Part shown: positions 9,601-16,779 of the stretch, one piece after another
Layout: each line of letters starts with the position of its first letter
Position numbering within the stretch: the stretch's first letter is position 1
Source of the DNA: Caulobacter segnis
Lineage (GTDB): Bacteria; Pseudomonadota; Alphaproteobacteria; Caulobacterales; Caulobacteraceae
Direction of reading: 5' to 3'
Assembly (NCBI RefSeq): GCF_019931575.1
Contig: NZ_CP082923.1
Span: forward strand, 4,278,001-4,342,000
DNA: 64,000 bases
Position numbers and translations under genes: made by a program
The notes under the pieces: model-generated
What the model was told of the DNA's origin: nothing
Databases searched by the model: none
Seen by the model: only the letters and a program-made list of their open reading frames with translations

Positions 9601-9745
9601 CTACACCCTGATCGGCGGGACGATCGGCGGCACCGTGCTCACCCTGGTGTTCCTGCCGGCGCTGTACGCGCTCTGGTTCCGGATCCAAGCGGGGTCACGA
9701 AACGATCCTTCGATGCCTCCGCCCCTCGACGCAGCCACCGTCTAG
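6650..9745 (+). CDS. RND-family efflux pump, AcrB type
   Basis: A 1031-residue inner-membrane proton-driven exporter. It has the typical duplicated RND architecture: a first transmembrane helix near residues 15-35, a large periplasmic loop, a block of helices (about 335-540), a second periplasmic loop, and a final block (about 855-1015). The proton-relay pair is conserved in LGLLVDDAIIIIE. Full family length with no frameshift indicates a working pump. It starts within the end of the membrane-fusion gene. With the lipid-anchored adaptor and the NodT channel it forms a complete tripartite exporter. Substrates cannot be predicted; an AcrB-like (drug, detergent or solvent) rather than metal-exporting pump is most likely. 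Confidence 0.93.
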   Translation: MSFNLSALAVRERAVTLFLIIAVVLAGTFAFFKLGRAEDPSFTIKVMTVVTAWPGATAQEMQDQVAEPLEKRLQELKWYDRAETFTRPGLAFTTLTLKDPIPPKEVQEQFYQARKKLGDEAANLPRGVLGPFINDEYGDVTFALYALKAKGEPHRQLVRQAETLRQRLLHVPGVKKVNIIGERPERIFVEFSQARLSNLGVSPREIFAALNERNLVTPAGSIETKGPQIQMRLDGALDDLQTIKDTPIVVGGKTLKLSDLAEVKRGYEDPATFFIRNGGEPALELGVVMKERYNGLQLGKDLEKEAKAIAGELPLGLTFAKVTDQAVNITEAYDEFMLKFFVALVVVIAVSLVSLGFRVGVVVALAVPLTLAAVFVIMLATGRDFDRITLGALILSLGLLVDDAIIIIETIVVKMEEGRDRIFASTYAWGHTAAPMLAGTLVTIIGLMPVGFAKSSAGEYAGNIFWVVAFALITSWFVAVIFTPFLGVVLLPKIKPVEGGHAAIYDTPRYRQFRGLIGWTVANRLKVVLGVVAALVVSFVMMGLVKQQFFPISDRPEVLIEVQTPEGSSIETTSQATAKVEAWLSQQPEAKIVTSYIGQGAPRFFLAMSPELPDPSFAKIVVLTSDEKARDALKSRVRQFAQQGSVAGARIRATQIVFGPPSPWPVAFRVMGPDPAKVREIAEQVRGVMQANHALRQVNTDWGERVPSVHFVLDQDRLRAMGLSSRDASEQLQFLLTGAPVTQVREDIRTVEVIARTGGADRLDPAKLGAFTLLGAEGQRVPLDQIGKAEIRMEDPILRRRDRLPTITVRADVGAEFQPPAASTEVIKALEPVKAKLPAGYRIEAGADIEEAAKANAALAAVFPLMFILMMIVIIFQVRSLSAMWMVLLTAPLALVGVVPTLLIFHQPFGFNAILGLIGLAGIIMRNGLILIGQIHTNEKDGLDPYHAVVEATVQRARPVILTALAAVLAFVPLTFSVFWSSLAYTLIGGTIGGTVLTLVFLPALYALWFRIQAGSRNDPSMPPPLDAATV

Positions 9746-9849
9746 GGGCGCGCGCGCCGGGCCTGATCATGCCTCGCCCGGAGCGCCCGATCGCGGCGGC
9801 CGCAGCCCCCTCCCCGGCCGCCGCGATCCTCATCTTGACCGACGCCACC

Positions 9850-10470
9850 ATGACCTCAGAGCGCTCGTCCCGTTCATCACGATCAACCAGATCCACGCGG
9901 GCGGCCGCGAGCTGGGAACGCACGCACCGCCGCCTCACCGGCGCGGCGACGGATCTCTTTCGTCGCTACGGCGTCCAGTCGACGTCGATCGATGACATCG
10001 TCAGGGCCGCCAACCTCACCAAGCCCACGCTCTATCGGCATTTTTCGAGCAAGGAGAACCTGGTCGTCGCCTGCCTCCACGAGGAAGGACGCCAGACAAG
10101 ACGGGCCTTGGCGGAGACGGTCGAGCTCGCGCCATGCGAACCGAGCCAACGCCTCCGAGCGATCGGCGCCTACTTCGCCGCCACGTTCGCCGACTCGCCA
10201 AGCCGGGGCCTTTTCGCCCTCAACCTGGCGGTCGAATACGCCCAGCCCGGAACGCCAATTCATCAGGCGATCCACGAGGAGATCGAACGATTCCACGATC
10301 GGCTCGCTCTCCTGATCGCACCGGACGCGTCCGCCAGCATCCAATCTGTCGCTCGCAAACTCGCCTTGGTGGTCTTCGGCGCGAGCGCCGCTTGCCAAGC
10401 CGTCGGCGCGATAGCCTGTGAACACCTCGTCGAAAGCGTCGAGGGCCTTATCGTAGAGTTCCAGGCCTAG
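9850..10470 (+). CDS. TetR-family transcriptional regulator
   Basis: A 206-residue TetR-type protein with its DNA-binding domain at about residues 20-70 (LFRRYGVQSTSIDDIVRAANLTKPTLYRHFSSKENL). It follows the RND gene on the same strand, but a dedicated regulator for the pump already lies upstream, so its target is unclear. The start is uncertain: ATG at 9850 gives the shorter N-terminus, while an in-frame ATG at 9769 would add 27 low-complexity Ala/Pro residues; neither has a good ribosome site. Its codon use is less GC-biased at third positions than that of the pump genes, which may indicate a more recent arrival. Confidence 0.78.
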   Translation: MTSERSSRSSRSTRSTRAAASWERTHRRLTGAATDLFRRYGVQSTSIDDIVRAANLTKPTLYRHFSSKENLVVACLHEEGRQTRRALAETVELAPCEPSQRLRAIGAYFAATFADSPSRGLFALNLAVEYAQPGTPIHQAIHEEIERFHDRLALLIAPDASASIQSVARKLALVVFGASAACQAVGAIACEHLVESVEGLIVEFQA

Positions 10471-10710
10471 GTGGCCGCGAACTGCTCGACCGAGTTCGGG
10501 TCATGCACCCTGGCGACTTCGAAGCGCTGATCATCCTTCTGCTTGTCCGGGCCGTGAAGAAATGGCGCATGCGCTCGGCGGCGCTGGCGCCGTCGGCCCC
10601 GAGGCGGTGAACGACCATCGGAACTTATGGTCCGTCATGGCGAGGGCGTCGTGACGCGGGACACCATCGCGATCAAGGCGATCGACGAAGGCTTCTTCAC
10701 GGACTGACCC
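10467..10710 (-). pseudogene. Decayed remnant of an unidentified gene
   Basis: On the minus strand, the end of this stretch reads as a protein-like tail (HGPDKQKDDQRFEVARVHD then PNSVEQFAAT and stop at 10467). The segment just before it reads as protein in another frame (VVHRLGADGASAAERMRHFF), with a stop directly before that. A frameshift near 10555 and an in-frame stop near 10625 would therefore be needed to join them. I do not recognise the family. On the plus strand a short frame at 10627-10707 ending EGFFTD is also open. The stretch is best treated as a degraded gene between a TetR gene and a tRNA. Confidence 0.3.
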
Positions 10711-10972
10711 GCCAACGGCGCTGCGCCTGGTCGACGTTTTGAGATTTGCTCGCTGCGCGCGGCAGCCCAGAGACGTTACCAGCGCCAGACGGGACCCAGG
10801 CCGGGTCACCCCCTTCCCCGGGGGTCCCGAACATCCGTCAGCGCCGCGAAAATTCGATCAACTCCCCGGGGAGGGGTCACCTTGACGGCGGCGATTTGAC
10901 GCCGGGCCGAAATCGGGTCGTCGAGCGGCGCGAGCCGATTGCTCGTAAACCACAGAGAAGAAAGGAGGAGGA
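10711..10972. other. Intergenic stretch with no recognised gene
   Basis: Between the decayed remnant and tRNA-Val. I see no convincing coding frame, strong palindrome or terminator, apart from runs of G and C such as CCCCTTCCCCGGGGG near 10810-10825. An AGAAAGGAGGAGG run near 10957-10970 lies just after the 3' end of the tRNA but precedes no gene on the plus strand. Confidence 0.4.
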
Positions 10973-11047
<75 letters not shown>

Positions 11048-11171
11048 GCCGAAGCGATCCGAAGCGCCTTGGTGAAGACGTCCCGGCCGGGAAGGTGTGG
11101 GGGTATAGCGGCGGCTTGGCCGGGGCGCAAGCCGCCCCCCAAAACTTTTAGCGAAACTTTTTTCGGGCCTC

Positions 11172-11528
11172 TTAGGCGGCCATCATCTTTTCCACCTCGG
11201 CGACCAGGTCGCGCAGGTGGACGGGCTTGGACAGCACCTTAGCGCCGGCCGGGGCGCGGTCCTGGGCCGAGAGGGCGACGGCCGCGAAGCCGGTGATGAA
11301 CATGATGCGCAGGGACGGATCGCGCGCGGCGGCCTGGCGGGCCACCTCGATGCCGTCCATGCCCGGCATGACGATGTCGGTCAGCAGCAGGTCCCAGGGA
11401 TGCTCCAGGTGCTGGACGGCTTCCTCGCCATCCGCGCACGCCTGGACTTCGAAGCCGGCGCGTTCCAGCGCCCGGGCCAGGAAGCCACGGAGGGAATCAT
11501 CGTCTTCGGCGAGGAGGATGCGGGCCAT
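11172..11528 (-). CDS. cpdR: Single-domain response regulator CpdR
   Basis: A 118-residue receiver domain with no output domain. The acidic pocket is EDDD at residues 8-11, the phosphorylated Asp is D51 in LLLTDIVMPGMDG, and the conserved Lys lies in KVLSKPVHL. Sequence, length and the C-terminal Ala-Ala match CpdR of Caulobacter and its relatives. There, the unphosphorylated form directs substrates to the ClpXP protease at the cell pole, and the CckA-ChpT relay phosphorylates it. The terminal Ala pair is reported to matter for its own proteolysis. It is divergent from an N-formylglutamate amidohydrolase gene, a neighbour of cpdR I also recall from other alphaproteobacteria. Function is assigned by family similarity. 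Confidence 0.92.
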   Translation of the reverse strand: MARILLAEDDDSLRGFLARALERAGFEVQACADGEEAVQHLEHPWDLLLTDIVMPGMDGIEVARQAAARDPSLRIMFITGFAAVALSAQDRAPAGAKVLSKPVHLRDLVAEVEKMMAA

Positions 11529-11699
11529 GAGGTCACGTGTCCGGAAGGAAGCAAGGCGTCGGTCGAAGGGCCACCTTAGCGCGTTGTCCGTAAATCGGGG
11601 ATGAACCTAAACGTCGCGCCCCCCTCAGGACTGTGGATGGACGCTCTTTAGACCGATTGCGATTTGACCCGGCGCGCGCGGGCTTCGATGATGAGAAGC

Positions 11700-12626
11700 A
11701 TGAGCGCTAGGCGGCCCGTCCACACCGAAGCCACGGCGACCGCGGCGCTGGAGACGTTCGGCGGCGCGGCGTTCGAGGTGTCGCGCGCCGCGCCGGCCGG
11801 GGCGCCGCCGCCGACCGCCCTGGTCTTCGCCTCGCCCCATTCGGGCGACGTCTATCCCGAGGACATGACCTCGGCCGCCCGCCTGCCCGTCGCCACGCTG
11901 CGCGCCTCCGAGGACGCCTTCGTCGACCGCATCGTCGCCGGGACGCCCGCCCTGGGCGCGGCCCTGATCCGCGCCCGCTTCGCCCGCTCCTACATCGACC
12001 TCAACCGCGAGCCCTGGGAGATGGACCCGGCGATGTTCGACGGCGACCTGCCCGAATACGCCCACGGCCGCACCGCCCGCGTCGCGGCGGGGCTGGGCGC
12101 CATTCCCCGCGTCGCCAGCGAGGGGCGGCCGATCTACGCCCGCAAGCTGACCTTTCCCGAGGCCAAGGCCCGGGTGGAACTGGCCCACCGCCCCTATCAC
12201 GACGCCCTGGACCGCCAGCTGGCGGCGGCGCGCGCCGCGCACGGGGCGGCGATCCTGATCGACTGGCACTCCATGCCGGCGGCCGCCGCGCGCGGCCAGC
12301 GGGCCAAGGGCGGAGGGCCGTGCGACATCGTGCTGGGCGACCGCTTCGGCGCGGCCTGCTCGCCCAAGCTGACGGCCATGGTCGAGCGGGCGCTGGAGGC
12401 CATGGACTACCGCGTCGTCCGCAACGCCCCCTATGCCGGCGGCTATACCACCGAGCACTACGGCCGCCCGGCCAAGCGCACCCACGCCCTGCAGATCGAG
12501 ATCAACCGCGCGCTCTATATGGACGAGACCACGCGCGAGCCGACCGAAGGCCTGGCGCGGCTGACGGCCGACGCCGAGGCCCTGACCCGGGCTCTGGCCG
12601 AGCTGGACGTGGCGGAGCTGCGGTAG
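11700..12626 (+). CDS. N-formylglutamate amidohydrolase family protein
   Basis: A protein of about 308 residues of the N-formylglutamate amidohydrolase family, zinc-dependent enzymes that release formate from N-formyl-L-glutamate, the last step of one histidine-degradation route. Family hallmarks are FASPHSGDVYP near the start, the FARSYIDLNREPWEMDP segment, ILIDWHSMP in the middle and ALQIEINRALYMDE near the end; the His and Glu/Asp residues in these are the likely metal ligands. No other hut genes are nearby, so a role in histidine breakdown is not supported by context. In-frame ATGs at 11688 and 11700 both follow weak ribosome sites; 11700 gives the start MSARRPVH. Confidence 0.85.
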   Translation: MSARRPVHTEATATAALETFGGAAFEVSRAAPAGAPPPTALVFASPHSGDVYPEDMTSAARLPVATLRASEDAFVDRIVAGTPALGAALIRARFARSYIDLNREPWEMDPAMFDGDLPEYAHGRTARVAAGLGAIPRVASEGRPIYARKLTFPEAKARVELAHRPYHDALDRQLAAARAAHGAAILIDWHSMPAAAARGQRAKGGGPCDIVLGDRFGAACSPKLTAMVERALEAMDYRVVRNAPYAGGYTTEHYGRPAKRTHALQIEINRALYMDETTREPTEGLARLTADAEALTRALAELDVAELR

Positions 12627-12676
12627 GGCGGATCGCACCCATCGAGGCTGCCGGGATCTTGGCGTCCCATCACCGA

Positions 12677-12818
12677 TCATCCCAGCGAAAGCGGGGACCC
12701 AGGCTGAGCATCCAACATTCCCGTCTTCCTAGGCCTTGTGCCTAGGAAGACGAACTTTCTTGCAGCGTGATCTGGAAAGCGAACTCGGCTTGGGTCCCCG
12801 CTTTCGCGGGGATGAGCG
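12677..12818. repeat. Dispersed palindromic element, short copy
   Basis: A 142-bp intergenic element with imperfect inverted ends based on GAAAGCGGGGACCC. Inside is a perfect 12-bp stem (12722-12733 with 12741-12752, loop CCTTGTG). Its right-hand part, about 80 bp, is nearly identical to the right-hand part of the longer element at 46962-47220. This indicates a mobile, non-coding repeat family of MITE or REPIN type. Confidence 0.8.
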
Positions 12819-12853
12819 GATTTTGGGTGGCTCAAGGCTGAGCGTCGATCCGC

Positions 12854-13594
12854 TCAGGTGTTGAGACCGCCATCCACGTTCAGGATCGCGCCGGTGAGGT
12901 GCTTAGCCGCTGGGCTGGCGAAGAACGCCACGACGGCGGCGACGTCCTCGGGCTCGCCGTAGCGTCCCAGCGGCATCAGCGCGCGCTGGAAGTCGGAATA
13001 CTCGCCATCGGCCGGGTTCATGTCGGTGTTGGTCGAGCCCGGCTGGACGAGGTTCACGGTGATGTCCCGGGGCCCGAGCTCGCGCGCCAGGCCGCGCGTG
13101 AACGAATGCAGCGCCGACTTGGTCATGTAGTAGACCGTGCCGGTGTCGCCGACGATCCGCTCGGCGCCCGCCGAGCCGATGGTGATGATGCGCCCGCCCG
13201 CCTTCAGGTAGGGGATGGCGGCCTGGGCGGCGAGGATCGGCGCGCGCACATTGACGTCCAGCAGGGCGTCGATGTCGCCGACGGCGATGTCCGCGATGGC
13301 CCCGTACAGCGCGACGCCGGCGTTGTTGACCAGGATGTCCAGCCCACCGAGCGCCTCGGCCGCCACGTCGACCGACCGCTTGATGGCCGCCGGATCGGCG
13401 CTGTCGGCCTGGATGGCCAGCGCCTGGCGGCCTTCGTCCTGGATCTGGCGCGCCACCTGCGCGGCGCGCTCGGCCGAGCGGTCATAGGTGATCGCGACGT
13501 CGGCCCCCTTGCGGGCCAGCGCCACGGCGATCGCCGCGCCGATGCCACGCGACCCGCCCGTGACCAGGGCGCGCTTTCCAATCAGTTCGCTCAT
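12854..13594 (-). CDS. Short-chain dehydrogenase/reductase
   Basis: A 246-residue classical SDR, similar in layout to 3-oxoacyl-ACP reductases. TGGSRGIG is near residue 10, NNAG near residue 83, and the active-site Ser/Tyr/Lys lie in TIGSAGAE and VYYMTK; the C-terminus ends LTGAILNVDGGLNT. The start at 13594 has AGGAG 8 bases upstream. It is divergent from an HxlR-type regulator, with two 18-bp tandem repeats between them, so the pair probably forms a redox- or aldehyde-responsive unit in which HxlR controls the reductase. The substrate is unknown. Confidence 0.87.
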   Translation of the reverse strand: MSELIGKRALVTGGSRGIGAAIAVALARKGADVAITYDRSAERAAQVARQIQDEGRQALAIQADSADPAAIKRSVDVAAEALGGLDILVNNAGVALYGAIADIAVGDIDALLDVNVRAPILAAQAAIPYLKAGGRIITIGSAGAERIVGDTGTVYYMTKSALHSFTRGLARELGPRDITVNLVQPGSTNTDMNPADGEYSDFQRALMPLGRYGEPEDVAAVVAFFASPAAKHLTGAILNVDGGLNT

Positions 13595-13638
13595 GATGTG
13601 CTCCTTCATCGAGGTGGCGCACACCTGGCTCCTTGCTC

Positions 13639-13674
13639 ACCTTGCGGCAAGTATGCACCTTTTGGTAAGTACCC
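13639..13674. promoter_or_regulatory. Tandem 18-bp operator for the HxlR regulator
   Basis: Two adjacent 18-bp units (13639-13656 and 13657-13674) share 13 of 18 bases with the form ACCTT-N2-GG-N-AAGTA. Each is itself a rough palindrome (ACCTTTTGGTAAGT). They lie just before the HxlR start and in front of the divergent SDR gene, so they are a likely HxlR-family binding site. Confidence 0.65.
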
Positions 13675-13678
13675 GAAA

Positions 13679-14095
13679 ATGTCGGAAGATCACGCCCCGC
13701 CCCCCACGTCCGAACAGCCGCAGGCCTGCGACCCCAGGCTGCCCGGCTTCACCTGCGGTCTGGATGCGACGCTGCGGGTCGTCGCGGGCAAGTGGAAGCC
13801 GCTGATCCTGTACTTCCTGGCCCAGGGCGGACCCGTGCGCTACGGCGCGCTGCGACGCGCGGTGCGGGACGCCAGCGACAAGATGCTGATCCAGCAGCTG
13901 AAGGAGCTGGAGGCCGACGGCCTGGTCAAGCGCACCGACTACAAGGAGATTCCGCCGCGGGTCGACTACGACCTGACGGCGCTGGGCCGCGGCCTGGCGC
14001 AGGCGCTGGTTCCCCTGAGCGTGTGGGGCGTGGACAATCTGGCGGAGGTCACCCGGATCTTCGCGCGGCGCGACGCGGCGAATGGCGCGTCCTGA
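13679..14095 (+). CDS. HxlR-family (winged-helix) transcriptional regulator
   Basis: A 138-residue MarR-like regulator of the HxlR family. The core is recognisable from CGLDATLRVVAGKWKPLILYFL through RYGALRRAVRDASDKMLIQQLKELEADGLVKR to the wing segment IPPRVDYDLTALGRGL. A Cys before the domain (FTCGLD) sits where related regulators have a redox- or aldehyde-sensing Cys. The ATG at 13679 is chosen because the reading frame upstream runs through the operator and the opposite-strand SDR gene. It probably controls the divergent SDR gene and itself through the repeats at 13639-13674. Confidence 0.87.
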   Translation: MSEDHAPPPTSEQPQACDPRLPGFTCGLDATLRVVAGKWKPLILYFLAQGGPVRYGALRRAVRDASDKMLIQQLKELEADGLVKRTDYKEIPPRVDYDLTALGRGLAQALVPLSVWGVDNLAEVTRIFARRDAANGAS

Positions 14096-14231
14096 CGGGG
14101 CGAGCGCCGCGTCGACCCCGAAGCCGGCCGTTTGGCCTCCGCGCCAGTCGAACGGCCGCCGGATTTGATCCGAACCCGCCGCGCGATCCGCGCGTTGTCC
14201 TCGATCAACGACGGCCCCGGCCGCTTGGGCC

Positions 14232-14260
14232 AAAAAAAAAGCCCGGCGAAACCGCCGGGC
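14232..14260 (-). terminator. Intrinsic terminator of the putative small RNA
   Basis: Read on the minus strand, GCCCGGCG pairs with CGCCGGGC around a GTTT loop, followed directly by nine Ts (14240-14232). This is a textbook Rho-independent terminator. No annotated minus-strand protein gene ends here, so it implies a non-coding transcript. Confidence 0.85.
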
Positions 14261-14315
14261 CAGTTCATTAGGGAGGAAACGCCCAGGAAGGGCAGAAGCG
14301 GCAGCGCCGCCTCAC
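14232..14315 (-). ncRNA. Putative trans-acting small RNA of about 84 nt
   Basis: A compact transcription unit in a protein-free stretch. The promoter has -35 TTGCCT (14351-14346), a 17-base spacer and -10 TATAAA (14328-14323). The transcript would start near 14315 and end at the intrinsic terminator at 14232. The RNA would fold into two short hairpins (GCGGC-GCT-GCCGC and GCCC-TTCCT-GGGC), then an unpaired region with TTTCCTCCC, which is complementary to ribosome-binding sites, then the terminator stem. This is the usual layout of a regulatory RNA that masks translation starts. The CTGGGCGTTTCCTCCC region reminds me of the alphaproteobacterial suhB/mmgR small-RNA group, but that likeness is from memory and unverified. 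Confidence 0.62.
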
Positions 14316-14322
14316 AGGATTG

Positions 14323-14351
14323 TTTATAGGGTGCGACGCAAAATTAGGCAA
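14323..14351 (-). promoter_or_regulatory. Promoter of the putative small RNA
   Basis: On the minus strand, TTGCCT and TATAAA are separated by exactly 17 bases, close to the vegetative sigma-factor consensus. The initiation point would fall about 7 bases after the -10 box, near 14315. Confidence 0.6.
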
Positions 14352-14443
14352 GCGGAAAAGTGGACAGCAATGTCGATTTTTTCGAGGGGAATTGATGCAA
14401 CCCTTTGCGCCACAAGGATTACGTAACGTCGCTATTTGGAAGC

Positions 14444-14474
14444 GCACAAATTTTGTGCATGCTGCACTGCACAA
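14444..14474. promoter_or_regulatory. Overlapping palindromes upstream of typA
   Basis: GCACAAATTTTGTGC (14444-14458) is a 15-bp palindrome. It overlaps a second inverted repeat, TTGTGCA (14453-14459), 8-base spacer, TGCACAA (14468-14474). The site lies about 200 bases before typA and about 95 bases upstream of the small-RNA promoter, in a locally AT-rich segment. It is probably a regulator-binding site; the protein is unknown. Confidence 0.5.
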
Positions 14475-14672
14475 TTTGTTGCGTTTGAAACCGTCTCTCA
14501 CGAGAACACCGCTCAAAGCCTGATCCGGCAAGGCTTTCTGCATGACACCGGTTTCCTGCGACAAGGGTTTCAGTGAGGTGGGGGTGGATAAATCCAGCGC
14601 AGTCGCGTAAAAGCCGCGCGCCTGACGCGTGACTCGTCATCCCCTATTCCTCCCGAAAGTCCGTCCGTTCCC

Positions 14673-16508
14673 ATGAACATGCGAAATATCGCCATCATCG
14701 CGCACGTCGATCATGGCAAGACCACCCTCGTCGACCAGCTGCTGGCCCAGTCCGGCGTCTTCCGCGCCAACGAAGCCACCACCGAGCGCGCCATGGACTC
14801 CAATGACCAGGAGCGCGAGCGCGGCATTACGATTCTGGCCAAGTGCACCAGCGTCCTGTGGAATGGTGAGGCGGGCGAGACCCGCATCAACATCATCGAC
14901 ACCCCCGGCCACGCCGACTTCGGCGGCGAGGTCGAGCGCATCCTGGGCATGGTGGACGGCTGCGTCCTGCTGGTCGACGCCGAGGAAGGCGTCATGCCGC
15001 AAACCAAGTTCGTGCTGACCAAGGCGCTGAAGATGGGCCTGCGCCCGATCCTCTGCATCAACAAGGTCGACCGCGCCCACGCCGATCCGGACCGCGTCCA
15101 CAACGCCGCCTTCGACCTGTTCGCCGCCATCGGCGCCACGGACGAGCAGCTGGACTTCCCGCACATCTACGCCTCGGGCCGCGCCGGCTGGGCCACGCTG
15201 GACCTGAACCAGCCCAGCGACACCCTGGCCCCGCTGTTCGACCTGATCGTGCGCCACGTGCCGCCGCCCAAGGTCGCCGAGAACAAGGACAAGCCGTTCC
15301 AGATCCTGAACGTGCTGATCGAAAGCGACCCGTTCCTGGGCCGCCTGCTGACCGGCCGCATCGAGAGCGGCAAGGCCGTCCCCGGCATGGCCATCCACGC
15401 CCTGGACCGCAACGGCAACGAGATCGAGCGCGGCCGCATCACCAAGGTGCTGGCCTTCCGCGGCCTGAAGCGTCAGCCCGTCGATGAAGGCGCCGAGGCC
15501 GGCGACATCGTCGCCATCGCCGGCATGTCCAAGGCCACCGTGGCCGACACGCTGTGCGCCATGGAAGTCACCGACGCCCTGCCCGCCCAACCGATCGACC
15601 CGCCGACCATCTCGATGACCGTCTCGGTCAACGACTCGCCCCTGGCCGGCCGCGAAGGCGACAAGGTCCAGTCGCGCGTCATCCGCGACCGCCTGCTGAA
15701 GGAAGCCGAGAGCAACGTGGCCATCCGCGTCACCGAGACCTCGGAAAAGGACGCCTATGAAGTCGCCGGCCGCGGCGAACTGCAGTTGGGCGTGCTGATC
15801 GAGAACATGCGCCGCGAAGGCTTCGAGGTGTCGATCAGCCGTCCGCGCGTCGTGTTCCAGCAGGACCCGGAGACCGGCAAGCGCCTGGAGCCGATGGAAG
15901 ACGTCATGATCGACGTCGACGACGAGTTCTCGGGCATCGTCATCGAGAAGCTGTCGGCCCGTAAGGCCGAGCTGAAGGACATGGGCCCGTCGGGCGCGGG
16001 CAAGACCCGCATCACCCTGCTGTCGCCGTCGCGCTCGCTGATCGGCTATCAGGGCGAGTTCCTGACCGACACGCGCGGTTCGGGCGTGCTGAACCGCGTG
16101 TTCAGCCACTACGAGCCGCACAAGGGCGCGATCGACCAGCAGCGCAAGGGCGTGCTCGTCAGCAACTCGGACGGGGAAACCGCCGCCTACGCGCTGTGGA
16201 ACCTGGAAGAGCGCGGCGTGATGTTCGTCGGCGCCGGCGAGAAGACCTATCAGGGCATGATCATCGGCGAGAACAGCCGCCAGGATGACATGGACGTCAA
16301 CCCGATGAAGGCCAAGCAGCTGACCAACGTCCGCGCCTCGGGCAAGGACGAGTCGATCCGCCTGACCCCGCCGCGCAAGATGACCCTCGAGCAGGCCATC
16401 GCCTATATCGAGGACGACGAGCTGGTCGAGGTGACGCCGAAGAACATCCGCCTGCGCAAGCAGACCCTGAACCCCTCGTTCCGCAAGAAGCGCGTGAAGG
16501 AAGACTAG
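14673..16508 (+). CDS. typA: Ribosome-associated GTPase TypA/BipA
   Basis: A 611-residue translational GTPase of the TypA/BipA family, full length. The G1 loop is AHVDHGKTT (residues 10-18), switch II is DTPGHADFGGEVER, G4 is NKVDR, and elongation-factor-like domains and the TypA-specific C-terminal domain follow (GRGELQLGVLIENMRREGFE, then TNVRASGKDE). TypA binds ribosomes and assists 50S assembly and translation under stress or cold. The start at 14673 gives the usual MNMRNIAIIAHVDHGKTT beginning; ATG at 14679 is an alternative. It has a long 577-base upstream region with a small RNA and palindromes, and its own terminator follows at 16530. Confidence 0.95.
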   Translation: MNMRNIAIIAHVDHGKTTLVDQLLAQSGVFRANEATTERAMDSNDQERERGITILAKCTSVLWNGEAGETRINIIDTPGHADFGGEVERILGMVDGCVLLVDAEEGVMPQTKFVLTKALKMGLRPILCINKVDRAHADPDRVHNAAFDLFAAIGATDEQLDFPHIYASGRAGWATLDLNQPSDTLAPLFDLIVRHVPPPKVAENKDKPFQILNVLIESDPFLGRLLTGRIESGKAVPGMAIHALDRNGNEIERGRITKVLAFRGLKRQPVDEGAEAGDIVAIAGMSKATVADTLCAMEVTDALPAQPIDPPTISMTVSVNDSPLAGREGDKVQSRVIRDRLLKEAESNVAIRVTETSEKDAYEVAGRGELQLGVLIENMRREGFEVSISRPRVVFQQDPETGKRLEPMEDVMIDVDDEFSGIVIEKLSARKAELKDMGPSGAGKTRITLLSPSRSLIGYQGEFLTDTRGSGVLNRVFSHYEPHKGAIDQQRKGVLVSNSDGETAAYALWNLEERGVMFVGAGEKTYQGMIIGENSRQDDMDVNPMKAKQLTNVRASGKDESIRLTPPRKMTLEQAIAYIEDDELVEVTPKNIRLRKQTLNPSFRKKRVKED

Positions 16509-16529
16509 TCTTCCGGGTTCCATGATCGA

Positions 16530-16560
16530 GGCCGCCGCCCACAAGGACGGCGGCCTTTTT
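16530..16560 (+). terminator. Intrinsic terminator after typA
   Basis: GGCCGCCG (16530-16537) pairs with CGGCGGCC (16548-16555), followed by five Ts. It lies 21 bases after the typA stop, so typA is transcribed as a single-gene unit. Confidence 0.85.
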
Positions 16561-16582
16561 CATGGCTTCGCCCCCCGCGATC

Positions 16583-16718
16583 ACCCCCGCTTCCCCGGCG
16601 AATGCCCCGGCCCGGGCTCATCCAGAGAGATTGAGGCTGACGCGCCCTCTCGCCTCGCCATCCAGATAAGCGCCCGTGGGTTCGATCTGGGCCCCGGCTT
16701 TCGCCGGGGAAGCGGGGT
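16583..16718. repeat. Inverted pair of REP-like palindromes
   Basis: Two arms of roughly 28 bp (about 16583-16611 and 16690-16718) are inverted copies with the core CCCCGCTTCCCCGGCGAA, and each arm can form its own small hairpin. It lies in the 432-base stretch between typA and the next gene, which is otherwise filled by another repeat pair at 16780-16908. Confidence 0.7.
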
Positions 16719-16779
16719 GGGGAGGCTTGAAGCGGACTGATTCAACGTCCGAGTAGGGTGGAGAGCTGACCTTTAGTTT

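Noticed and set aside
6608..9688. 1026-residue minus-strand frame opposite the RND pump
   Set aside because: The plus-strand frame is a full-length RND protein; the antisense translation is His/Asp/Gly/Arg-rich with no motif.
11700..12626. Histidine-utilisation locus
   Set aside because: Only the N-formylglutamate amidohydrolase homologue is present; no hutH, hutU or hutI nearby.
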